Below are positions 14,521 to 25,500 of a stretch of DNA of 64,000 bases, in pieces. Below the pieces are notes generated by a model. That model had not been told where the DNA came from and ran no database searches. It was given only the letters and a program-made list of their open reading frames with translations. The translations under genes and the position numbers were made by a program. The stretch covers positions 18,407,501 to 18,471,500 of the forward strand of contig CATNEN010000039.1 in NCBI GenBank assembly GCA_950097015.1, read 5' to 3'. This DNA comes from Macrostomum hystrix. Lineage: Eukaryota > Platyhelminthes > Macrostomidae. Position 1 is the first letter of the stretch; the number at the start of each line of letters is the position of its first letter.

Positions 14521-15383
14521 CCGCTATCATATAATTTTCTCCTCAACCCAGTCAAGCATCTGCCAATGTGCAAATTAAACATTTCTCAGCTGCACTACTC
14601 AAAAGCTCCATCAGCTGCAGCTCACACTGCTCACAGAAGTGTGTGTTGAGTGCTGCTTAAATTATCTGCTAAAAAGTGCAAAAAGCTGAGCAAAAAAGTC
14701 TCTCGCATTCCTAAGTGTCACGCGGCGACGCTACTGTGCTCGAAAACGTGCTCAAACTTTTGCTGTCCACCCCCCATCCAGTTTTCTCGGCAACAATGGC
14801 CTCTTCTCTTCTTCTTAGCCAGCTCCCCGCGGCAGCCAACTCGGAATTGAACCATTTTAGTTGTCAGGTGCAGTTGAGCTGAAATCCATGATTCTATGCC
14901 TATTCAAGTTGAGTTCAAGCAATAAATGTAACTGGGTGGGTGCTCAAATAATTTTGAGTTGGGCTGAGTTGAATAGAGCCACATTCTGCGTACTTCGCCG
15001 CCAAAGTTCGCTTTTTTGAGACCCCGAACCTCCGAGTTTGTCTGCCGCGTGCCACGAGGCCGGAGCAGCTTTGGGCGGGTCTCGATGGCGTGATGCGCTC
15101 CTGTTCTCAGAATGCTGAGTTGGCCCATTGTTCGATACACTTTATTCATTTGCATTTCTCATTTTGGTGTGACAGGTAATTTGTCTTTTCAAGGCTTTTG
15201 CAGCTTTGTCTGCTCAATTCTGCTCAGGGCTGCTTTCTCAGACAACAGCATTTTATTAATATTCATCATTTCATTTCAAGGCCAGTTTTTCAACCCCAAA
15301 ACTCTTCCAGAATTGCTAACGCTGTGTTTTTCATTTAGAGCAATAAATTTTTTTTTGCCTTTGCGCTGCTTTCGACGCTACAC
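14521..15383. other. Non-coding stretch between two arrays
   Basis: AT-rich to mixed sequence; ORFs here show no domain or family signature. Confidence 0.45.
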
Positions 15384-15893
15384 CTCTACATCTCTCCCTC
15401 TCCATCTCTCCCTCTCCATCTCTCCCTCTCCATCTCTCCCTCTCCATCTCTCCCTCTCTATCTCTCCCTCTCCATCTCTCCCTCTCCATCTCTCCCTCTC
15501 CATCTCTCCCTCTCCATCTCTCCCTCTCCATCTCTCCCTCTCCATCTCTCCCTCTCCATCTCTCCCTCTCCATCTCTCCCTCTCCATCTCTCCCTCTCCA
15601 TCTCTCCCTCTCCATCTCTCCCTCTCCATCTCTCCCTCTCTATCTCTCCCTCTCCATCTCTCCCTCTCCATCTCTCCCTCTCTATCTCTCCCTCTCCATC
15701 TCTCCCTCTCCATCTCTCCCTCTCTATCTCTCCCTCTCCATCTCTCCCTCTCCATCTCTCCCTCTCTATCTCTCCCTCTCTATCTCTCCCTCTCCATCTC
15801 TCCCTCTCCATCTCTCCCTATCCATCTCTCCCTATCCATCTCTCCCTCTCCATCTCTCCCTCTCCATCTCTCCCTCTCAATCTCTCCCTCTCT
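15384..15893. repeat. 14-bp CT-rich minisatellite CCATCTCTCCCTCT
   Basis: About 36 units with CTATCTCT variants; purely pyrimidine-rich on the plus strand. Confidence 0.95.
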
Positions 15894-16095
15894 ACCACGG
15901 GATATTTCAAATACCCACTGCCTAGACTTCACGGTTGTTGCCAAACTGAATGACCGATTATCATAAAAGTCCACCATACGGATAAAAATATTCCTCCCTT
16001 TACGATTAACCAATTTTCAAAGCCGTTCGACGTCAGCATCGTCGACATCATCAAGATATTCAGCGATTCTTGTCTAAGACCCTGGAGACAACGAC
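15893..16095 (+). repeat. Dispersed repeat copy (family C)
   Basis: Begins with GGGATATTTCAAATACCC-type hairpin followed by ACTGCCTAGACTTCAC and contains GACGTCAGCATCGTCGACATC and TATTCAGCGATTCTTGTC. The same order is found inverted at 30670-30945, with partial copies at 25705-25770 and 42538-42575. Confidence 0.65.
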
Positions 16096-16404
16096 AACAA
16101 GCATTGCCCCGTAAAAAATTCTATGGCGAATACATATTGGATCAACAATAATAAATTCAACAATATTTCCAATCAATATTATCAACTAAATTCGCACATT
16201 TCTGTGGTCCTTTTTGCCATCAGACACCACCGACGAGAATCGGTAAAACAAGTGACTAAAGCAGATGGACACAGATGCTTATAATAAATATTGGATAATT
16301 TTTTTGCTTTCACATGAAACGAAATTTTTTTTAATCAGATAAATAGAAGGAAAGTTTTCACCAATTTTCACACGCATTGCACCAGCATTTCTTTTACTGG
16401 TATC

Positions 16405-16742
16405 TCCTCAGTCACTCCACTGTCTCCTCAGTCACTCCACTGTCTCCTCAGTCACTCCAGTGTCTCCTCAGTCACTCCACTGTCTCCTCAGTCACTCCAC
16501 TGTCTCCTCAGTCACTCCACTGTCTCCTCAGTCACTCCACTGTCTCCTCAGTCACTCCAGTGTCTCCTCAGTCACTCCACTGTCTCCTCAGTCACTCCAC
16601 TGTCTCCTCAGTCACTCCAGTGTCTCCTCAGTCACTCCACTGTCTCCTCAGTCACTCCACTGTCTCCTCAGTCACTCCAGTGTCTCCTCAGTCACTCCAC
16701 TGTCTCCTCAGTCACTCCACTGTCTCCTCAGTCACTCCACTG
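16405..16742. repeat. 20-bp minisatellite abutting the kinase stop codon
   Basis: Seventeen 20-bp units TGTCTCCTCAGTCACTCCAC end at the stop codon (16743-16745) of the minus-strand kinase gene, so the 3' UTR of that gene starts directly in the array. Confidence 0.95.
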
Positions 16743-19700
16743 TCACTGCAGGAAGGGGTGTCGCAGCAGCTCTGCGGTCTCCGCCCTCCGCTTGGAATCC
16801 CTGGCCACGCAGCGGCGGTAGAAATCTCCCAGATTGTCGGAGGTCCCAGCCGGCAGCGGTGGCAGGTCTTGCTTTTGAATTCGCATTGGGATTTGCATCC
16901 ACGCTAGATTCCCATTCGGAGGCATCATCTGCAGCATCTCGAACACGGTGCAGCCGAACGCCCACACGTCGGTCTTGGGCGAGTACACGATTCGGCCGTC
17001 CTCGCTGTACAGCTCCGGAGCCATGAAGTAGCAGGTGCCGACGAGGTTCTTTGTGCTGCCAAGGGTCGAGTAGATTTCCTTTGCGAGGCCGAAGTCGATC
17101 AGCTTGATGACTCCCTCGTGGGTGAGCATGATGTTGTTGCACTTGATGTCCCTGTGTAGGGTCGGTGTGCTTCGACTGTGCAGGAAGTCGAGTGCCGAAC
17201 AGATCTGCAGGTGTAAAGTTACGCAGAGTGTAGAGTTAATGTGAGCAGCAACAGCCCAGCTTCACTGCCTCATCAGACTGCAACTCACCTGGAATGAGAA
17301 GTCCTTCACCGCTGACTCATTGAAAGGCTTCCGCTGTCGCTGCATCAGTTCAGCAAGGCTGTGTCCTGCGATCAGCTCAGTGAAGATGCACAGCTTTGAG
17401 TTGGATGCTCGCTCAGCCTTGAGAAACAGCACGATGTTCTGGTGTCGAAGGCTGCTCAGCACTGATATCTCCGACATCTGCTGCTGGACTGCGTCATCCA
17501 GAAGGCGAGCGTTGCATGCGGCCTCCAGCTTCACAATCTTGACCGCCACCGTCTGTCGTCTGTCGGTGAAGGCCTTGTACACCTTGCCGAAGCCACCTTC
17601 ACCCAGCAGCTGCTTCTTGCCCTCATCGTCGAGCAGGAAGTCCCAGCTGGCAAAGTCGGCGTCCAGGGACGGCCGGGCACTGGAAGGTCACGGAGGCTGT
17701 GAGTGAGGCGCATTGAGCAGTCCCTCTATCATCAGAGGGAGCATCACCTCTACCTGTGTTGACATGCCCGTGACATCCCTGAGCTGTGCTGACATCCCTA
17801 TAACATCCCTGAGCTGTGCTGACATGCCCATGAAATCCCTCAGCTGTGTTGACATGCCCGTGACATCCCTGAGCTGTGCTGACATCCCCATGACATCCCT
17901 GAGCTGTGCTGACATGCCCATGAAATCCCTCAGCTGTCCTGTAATCCCTTACTTATCCCACAGTGAGCAGTGCTCAGCAGTCAGTAGCCCATGAACTCAC
18001 GGTCGCGGCTGAGTCGTCTCGGGCCGCAGCTGCAAGCCGCCCATCGCCTGAGGCAGCCTCCGCAGCTCCTCATCGGGCGGCTGTGCTCGCTCCGACTGCC
18101 GCCGCAGCCGCTGCTCATCGATCCACTGCAGCAGCCGAGGTCCGTGCCGAGAGTTCAGCCGCGCGTAGTCGGCCAGCGTTTGTCCTTTGCCATCGAGCAG
18201 GTCGAAGGCGGAGTCACCCAGCGTGTCCCAGGTGAGGCGCAGTGAGTCCAGGTCCAGGTGCTGAGCTGCCAGGTGAGCAGGGGTGGCACCGGCTGAGTTT
18301 TTGGCAAGCAGGCAGGCGCGGCCGAGTTCTCTGACGAGCCACTGGAAGGCGGAGCTGCTGGATTCATTCATTGCCGCCATGTGAATCGCGGTGCGATCGA
18401 CTTGTCCTTTCTGGTGGAAGCAGTCTGGACCGAGAAGCGACTTGATGAGCTGCATGGAGTCGGAGCCCTGCTTCCACGCGGCCAGATGGACTGGTGTGTT
18501 GCCTTCTTTGTCTCTCACGGTGAGGCACTCTGGCCCGCAAACCTCCACCAGATACTTGAGGGCGGAGTTGCTGGATTCATTCATTGCCGCCCAGTGAATC
18601 GCGGTGCGATCGAATTGTCCTTTCTGGTGGAAGCAGTCTGGACCGAGAAGCGACTTGATGAGCTGCATGGAGTCGTGGCCCTGCTTCCACGCGGCCAGAT
18701 GGACTGGTGTGTCGCCTAGTCCGTCTCTCACGGTGAGGCACTCTGGCCCGCAAACCTCCACCAGATACTTGAGGGCGGAGTTGCTGGATTCATTCATTGC
18801 CGCCATGTGAATCGCGGTGCGATCGGATCGTCCTTTCTGGTGGAAGCAGTCTGGACCGAGAAGCGACTTGATGAGCTGCATGGAGTCGGAGCCCTGCTTC
18901 CACGCGGCAATATGGACTGGTGTGTTGCCTTCTTTGTCTCTCACGGTGAGGCACTCTGGCCCGCAAACCTCCACCAGATACTTGAGGGCGGAGTTGCTGG
19001 ATGAGTTCTCTGCCGCATTGTGAATCGCGGTTTGATCGAATTGTCCTTTCTGGTGGAAGCAGTCTGGACCGAGAAGCGACTTGATGAGCTGCATGGAGTC
19101 GGAGCCCTGCTTCCACGCGGCCAGATGGATTGGTGTGTTGCCTTGTCCGTCTCTCACTGTGAGGCACTCTGGCCCGCAAACCTCCACCAGATACTTGAGG
19201 GCGGAGTTGCTGGATTCATTCATTGCCGCCCAGTGAATCGCGGTGCGATCGGATCGTCCTTTCTGGTGGAAGCAGTCTGGACCGAGAAGCGACTTGATGA
19301 GCTGCATGGAGTCGGAGCCCTGCTTCCACGCGGCAATATGGACTGGTGTGTTGCCTTCTTTGTCTCTCACGGTGAGGCACTCTGGCCCGCAAACCTCCAC
19401 CAGATACTTGAGGGCGGAGTTGCTGGATGAGTTCTCTGCCGCATTGTGAATCGCGGTTTGATCGAATTGTCCTTTCTGGTGGAAGCAGTCTGGACCGAGA
19501 AGCGACTTGATGAGCTGCATGGAGTCGGAGCCCTGCTTCCACGCGGCCAGATGGATTGGTGTGTTGCCTTGTCCGTCTCTCACTGTGAGGCACTCTGGCC
19601 CGCAAACCTCCACCAGATACTTGAGGGCGGAGTTGCTGGATTCATTCATTGCCGCATGGTGAATCACGGTGCGATCGACTTGTCCTTTCTGGTGGAAGCA

Positions 19701-20225
19701 GTCTGGACCGAGAAGCGACTTGATGAGCTGCATGGAGTCGGAGCCCTGCTTCCACGCGGCCAGATGGACTGGTGTGTTGCCTTTTCCGTCTCTCACTGTG
19801 AGGCACTCTGGCCCGCAAACCTCCACCAGATACTTGAGGGCGGAGTTGCTGGATTCATTCTCTGCCGCCATGTGAATCGCGGTTTGATCGTAATTTCCTT
19901 TCTGGTGGAAGTGGTCGTTGCTGTCCACAGCTCGACGAACGGCCTGCAGCCATGCTCGATCCCGAAACAATGCGGCCAGGTGTACAGTAGTGTTGCCATA
20001 GGAGTTGGTTTCCTCGAGGAAGCCAGGTCCTAGTCGAATAATCAGGGCTTCGAAGCAGCGGAGACCGTCGGGCAACCTCTGGGCGACGTGGTGAGCCAGT
20101 GACTGCTTAAAGCCGAAGGCAGTGAAGCTGGGGTTTGAGTCCACCTGCCGGCACAGACGCAGCAGGCGGTCCGCATCGCGCGCTTCGAGAGCGGCTGCGA
20201 GCTCGGAAGAGGTGGGCGGCGGCAT
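16743..20225 (-). CDS. Ankyrin-repeat protein with C-terminal MAP3K (STE11)-like kinase
   Basis: Three exons on the minus strand: 20225-18001, 17679-17289, 17204-16743 (3078 nt, 1025 aa; phases 2 and 0 agree). Residues 1-114 are an N-terminal region with one ankyrin-like repeat. Residues 115-611 are seven units of 71 aa, each two ankyrin repeats (AIHMAA...GNTPVHLAA); a divergent eighth unit follows to about 690. The kinase spans about 765-1025: GEGGFGKVYK loop, VAVKIVK lysine, HRDIKCNN catalytic loop, DFG at 909-911, GTCYFMAPE, and RRAETAELLRHPFL at the end. The sequence resembles MAP3K/MEKK kinases, so a serine/threonine kinase of stress or MAPK signalling is inferred. All catalytic residues are present. 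Kinase after ankyrin repeats is the reverse of RIPK4/ANKK1 order. A TATA box lies 85-93 bp upstream of the ATG. Confidence 0.9.
17755..17940. repeat. 30-bp minisatellite in kinase intron 1
   Basis: About six units built on GTGACATCCCTGAGCTGTGC fill most of the intron 17680-18000. Confidence 0.9.
18381..19880. repeat. 213-bp coding tandem repeat (paired ankyrin units)
   Basis: Seven 213-bp units in the kinase gene are almost identical at DNA level. Two adjacent units (about 18800-19230) recur nearly unchanged as the next pair (about 19230-19660), a 426-bp higher-order duplication. Changes cluster at a few codons after the AIH motif and in the QVD/QFD/RSD linker. Confidence 0.9.
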
Positions 20226-20309
20226 GGCGTTTGGAGCTGGATTCGGCTGCGGCTGCGAGTTCTGGCGAAGTGGCGTCGGCGTGCAAGTTGAATAGTGTAG
20301 CCTCAGCTG

Positions 20310-20318
20310 CTTATATAA
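20310..20318 (-). promoter_or_regulatory. TATA box of the ankyrin-kinase gene
   Basis: Minus strand reads CATTATATAAGCAG here, 85-93 bp upstream of the ATG at 20225, implying a leader of about 60 nt. Confidence 0.6.
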
Positions 20319-20621
20319 TGTGCGAGTGGTGGGGTGGGCGTCAAAGCAGGCTTAAAAAGCAGCAGTTCTGAAGGCCTCACTACTGGCAGTAGTACTGCAG
20401 GCCTTTCAACCGCATTTTTGTAATTTGTTAGAGATGGGCTAAAGCTCGTTTAAGGACAGGAAAACAGTTTCCCGATTTTCTTCGTCAGCTCAGGTTTACA
20501 CTTAATTGATTACTTCTTCTTGACTATTTATTACTGATTACCTTACATCCCCCAGAAGACATGAACTTCTTAAAATTGTGTACAACTTTCTTAAATTAGG
20601 TTTAGTTAGATCTGTCAGATA

Positions 20622-22265
20622 GGTTTTGCGTTTAGGTTTACCGTTTAGGTTTACCGTTTAGGTTTACCGTTTAGGTTTACCGTTTAGGTTTACCGTTTAG
20701 GTTTACCGTTTAGGTTTACCGTTTAGGTTTACCGTTTAGGTTAACCGTTTAGGTTTACCGTTAAGTTTACCGTTAAGTTTACCGTTAAGTTTACCGTTTA
20801 GGTTTACCGTTTAGGTTTACCGTTTAGGTTTACCGTTTAGGTTTACTGTTTAGGTTTACCGTTTAGGTTTACCATTTAGGTTTACCGTTTAGGTTTACCG
20901 TTTAGGTTAACCGTTTAGGTTAACCGTTTAGGTTTACCGTTTAGGTTTACCGTTTAGGTTTACCGTTTAGGTTTACCATTTAGGTTTACCGTTGAGGTTT
21001 ACCGTTTAGATTTACCGTTTAGGTTTACCGTTTAGGTTTACCGTTAAGTTTACCGTTTAGGTTTACCGTTTAGGTTTACCGTTTAGGTTTACCGTTTAGG
21101 TTTACCGTTTAGGTTTACCGTTTAGGTTTACCGTTTAGGTTTACCGTTTAGGTTTACCGTTTAGGTTTACCGTTTAGGTTTACCGTTTAGGTTTACCGTT
21201 TAGGTTTACCGTTTAGGTTTACCATTTAGGTTTACCGTTTAGGTTTACCGTTTAGGTTTACCGTTTAGGTTTACCGTTTAGGTTTACCGTTTAGGTTTAC
21301 CGTTTAGGTTTACCGTTTAGGTTTACCGTTTAGGTTTACCGTTTAGGTTTACCGTTTAGGTTTACCGTTTAGGTTTACCGTTTAGGTTTACCGTTTAGGT
21401 TTACCGTTTAGGTTTACCGTTTAGGTTTACCGTTTAGGTTTACCGTTTAGGTTTACCGTTTAGGTTTACCGTTTAGGTTTACCGTTTAGGTTTACCGTTT
21501 AGGTTTACCGTTTAGGTTTACCGTTTAGGTTTACCGTTTAGGTTTACCGTTTAGGTTTACCGTTTAGGTTTACCGTTTAGGTTTACCGTTTAGGTTTACC
21601 GTTTAGGTTTACCGTTTAGGTTTACCGTTTAGGTTTACCGTTGAGGTTTACCATTTAGGTTTACCGTTGAGGTTTACCGTTTAGATTTACCGTTTAGGTT
21701 TACCGTTTAGGTTTACCGTTAAGTTTACCGTTTAGGTTTACCGTTTAGGTTTACCGTTAAGTTTACCGTTAAGTTTACCGTTAAGTTTACCGTTTAGGTT
21801 TACCGTTCAGGTTTACCGTTTAGGTTTACCGTTTAGGTTTACCGTTTAGGTTTACCGTTTAGGTTTACCGTTTAGGTTTACCGTTTAGGTTAACCGTTTA
21901 GGTTTACCGTTTAGGTTTACCGTTTAGGTTTACCGTTTAGGTTTACCGTTGAGGTTTACCATTTAGGTTTACCGTTGAGGTTTACCGTTTAGATTTACCG
22001 TTTAGGTTTACCGTTTAGGTTTACCGTTAAGTTTACCGTTTAGGTTTACCGTTTAGGTTTACCGTTAAGTTTACCGTTAAGTTTACCGTTAAGTTTACCG
22101 TTTAGGTTTACCGTTTAGGTTTACCGTTTAGGTTTACCGTTTAGGTTTACCGTTTAGGTTTACCGTTTAGGTTTACCGTTTAGGTTTACCGTTTAGGTTT
22201 ACCGTTTAGGTTTACCGTTTAGGTTTACCGTTTAGGTTTACCGTTTAGGTTTACAGTTAAGTTTA
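20622..22265. repeat. 13-bp minisatellite GTTTAGGTTTACC
   Basis: About 125 units with a few shortened (GTTAAGTTTACC) variants. It lies between the divergent promoters of the kinase gene (minus) and the tandem-SH2 gene (plus). TTTAGG resembles telomeric repeats, but the unit is 13 bp and internal. Confidence 0.97.
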
Positions 22266-22492
22266 CCTGCCTACTTACCACTGACAATAGCTAATGAGCA
22301 CAGGTATTCTAGCAGCATTTTCTGTGCAAATAACTAAACGATTTACAGTTGCCAGTAATACTACTAGTAGTAGTTCTATTCTTCAGTTAAAAATCGAATC
22401 CTTTATTGGAACAGCCGGAAATGAGAAATCGCGTTGCGGTCAAGCACAGTCGACTATGAAAGGCCCCCATTGGCTGTGAGACTGTCAGATAT

Positions 22493-22500
22493 TATATTTA
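22493..22500 (+). promoter_or_regulatory. TATA-like element of the tandem-SH2 gene
   Basis: TATATTTA lies 88 bp upstream of the proposed ATG at 22581, the same spacing as for the minus-strand genes. Confidence 0.4.
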
Positions 22501-22580
22501 TTGTGTACCTGGCACTCTACCTGGCTGCTGGAAGTTGCGAGTCACTGATCAGGCGAGCTGCCACAGTTCATCAGCCAGCC

Positions 22581-25500
22581 ATGCACGACGAGCTCTACGA
22601 ATCGGACTTGGCGAATTTCCTGCCGCCACCGCCGCCGGAGTTCGCCGACAATTCGACATTCCAGCCGCCGATGCCGGACAATGCGGTGGACAGGAAGTTC
22701 CTGGACGAGTACTTCTGCGATATGACTCGAAATGAAGCTCTTGAAGCTCTGGAGGCTGTGCAGATGGTAACTCTGGGTGCTCAGAGCCTTTGAGAACTGT
22801 CTCGCTTTTTGTAAAACAAAAAGAGGCATTAAAAGTAGCTAGAATCGCAGCAAAGAATCATAGCTGGAATCGCAGCAGAGAATCGTAGCTAGAATCGCAG
22901 CAGAGAATCATAGCTGGAATCGCAGCAGAGAATCGTAGCTAGAATCGCAGCAGAGAATCGTAGCTAGAATCGCAGCAGAGAATCGCAGCTAGAATCGCAG
23001 CAAAGAATCGTAGCTAGAATCGCAGCAGAGAATCATAGCTGGAATCGCAGCAGAGAATCGTAGCTAGAATCGCAGCAGAGAATCGCAGCTAGAATCGCAG
23101 CAAAGAATCGTAGCTAGAATCGCAGCAAAGAATCGTAACTAGAATCGCAGCAGAGAATCGTAGCTAGAATCGCAGCAGAGAATCGTAGCTAGAATCGCAG
23201 CAGAGAATCGCAGCAAAGAATCGTAACTAGAATCGCAGCAAGATTCGCAGCTAGAATCGCAGCAGAGAATCGCAGCAAAGAATCGTAACTTGAATCGCAG
23301 CAAAGAATCGTAACTAGAATCGTAGCTAGAATCGCAGCTAGAATCGCAGCAAAGAATCGCAACAAAGAATCGTAACTAGAATCGCAGCAAGATTCGCAGC
23401 TAGAATCGCAGCAAAGAATCGTAACTAGAATCGCAGCTAGAATCGCAGCAGATAAGCTAGAATCGCAGCTAGAAACGCAGCAGAAAAGCTAGAATCGCAG
23501 CAGATAAGCTATAATCGCAGCAGAAAAGCTAGAATTGCAGCAGATAAGCTAGAACCGCAGCTAGAAACGCAGCAGATAAGCTATAATCGCAGCAGAAAAG
23601 CTAGAATCGCAGCAGATAAGCTAGAATCGCAGCAGATAAGCTGGAATCGCAGCAGATAAGCTAGAATCGCAGGTAGAAACGCAGTAGATAAGCTATAATC
23701 GCAGCAGAAAAGCTAGAATCGCAGCAGATAATCTAGAATCGCAGCAAAGGCCGCAGCGAAGTCTTTTGTATTCTCGTACTAATTCGAATATCACAAAAAC
23801 CACAGGACGGGGCGTACATAGTTCGGCCGGGCACCGCCAGTCCTTATTGCATCTCATTCCTTCACGGCGGCGAGACGAAGCACGTGAAAATCAAGTGCAG
23901 CAGCAACGGAAAATACTTTCTGGGCGACACCAAGGTGGAAATGGTAGGCAACTAAACAGGAAAGAATTTGGCTGCTACAGTGTCTGCATTCATTTAAAGT
24001 ACATTCATTGCTAGAATCGCAGCAGGAGCTATAGCTAGAATCGCAGCAGGAGCTATGGCTGGAATCGCAGCAGGAGCTATAGCTAGAATCGCAGCAAGAG
24101 CTATGGCTGGAATCGCAGCAAGAGCTATGGCTAGAATCGCAGCAGGAGCTATGGCTGGAATCGCAGCAGGAGCTATAGCTAGAATCGCAGCAAGAGCTAT
24201 GGCTGGAATCGCAGCAAGAGCTATGGCTAGAATCGCAGCAGGAGCTATGGCTAGAATCGCAGCAGGAGCCATTTCTAGAATCGCAGCAAGAGCTATGGCT
24301 AGAATCGCAGCAAGAGCTATGGCTAGAATCGCAGCAAGAGCTATGGCTAGAATCGCAGCATGAGCTATAGCTAGAATCGCAGCAGAAGCCATTTCTAGAA
24401 TCGCAGCAAGAACTATAGCTAGAATCGCAGCAAGAGCTATGGCTCGAATCGCAGCAGGAGCTATTTCTAGAATCGCAGCAAGAATTATAGCTAGAATCGC
24501 AGCAAGAACTATAGCTAGAATCATAGCAAGAGCTATGGCTAGAATCGCACCAGGAGCCATTTCTAGAATCGCAGCAAGAACTATAGCTAGAATCGCAGCA
24601 AGAACATTAGCTAGAATCGCAGCAAGAGTTATAGCTAGAATCGCAGCAAGAACTATAGCTAGAATCGCAGCAAGAACTACAGCTAGAATCGCAGCAAGAA
24701 CTATAGCTAGAATCGCAGCAAGAACTATAGCTAGAATCGCAGCAAGAACTACAGCTAGAATCGCAGCAAGAACTACAGCTAGAATCGCAGCAAGAACTAT
24801 AGCTAGAATCGCAGCAAGAACTATAGCTAGAATCGCAGCAAGAGCTATGGCTGGAATCGCAGCAAGAGCTATGGCTGGAATCGCAGCAGGAGCCATTTCT
24901 AGAATCGCAGCAAGAGCTATGGCTAGAATCGCAGCAAGAGCTATGGCTGGAATCGCAGCAGGAGCCATTTCTAGAATCGCAGCAAGAGCTATGGCTAGAA
25001 TCGCAGCAAGAGCTGTTGCTAGAATCGCAGCAAGACCTTGCAGCTAGAGTTTTATTTAACGCATAATTTTGAATAATATAGTAAAATAATAAACTATTTG
25101 TCATATGTTTTCTATTTTTATACTTATATTTCAACGATAGTCTCGCAATGAACAATTTGACAGCTGTTTGACACAATGTCTCAACTAATGGACTACTTGA
25201 CTAAGAATGTGATTCAAGGCGTCAACGGTGTTGTATTCCGACTGATCATCAACGCAAAGTCCTACTCCCAGAGGTACGTATGTCTTGGCTTCTCTTGGAT
25301 TGCATGTGACATTGTGCAGGCATAGATATGTTACTTGGAATCCGTATGAATTGTGTAGCAGCTGAAATTCGCTCAGGCCTGGCACCCAGAGCATCTGCTT
25401 CGCATTGTTTATGATTAACAACTAGATATTTCAGTCCAGCTGAGGTGTATTTAGCAAGCATCCGCCTGATGCGGTGTTGCTAGCAGAGTTCTGCTTTGAA

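Noticed and set aside
15112-15966. 284-codon ORF rich in Ser/Leu/Pro/His
   Set aside because: Most of it is the 14-bp CT-rich array; the flanking part has no domain.
20622-22265. Interstitial telomere
   Set aside because: The unit is 13 bp, not a 5-7-bp telomeric repeat, and lies between two genes.
22434-22580. N-terminal extension with a signal-peptide-like hydrophobic stretch on the SH2 protein
   Set aside because: There is no ATG in that frame upstream of 22581, the TATA-like element lies inside it, and a secretory signal does not suit a cytoplasmic SH2 adaptor.
23994-25176. ORFs encoding Ala/Ile- or Ser/Cys-rich repeats
   Set aside because: They lie in intron 2 of the tandem-SH2 gene and are readings of the 24-bp array.
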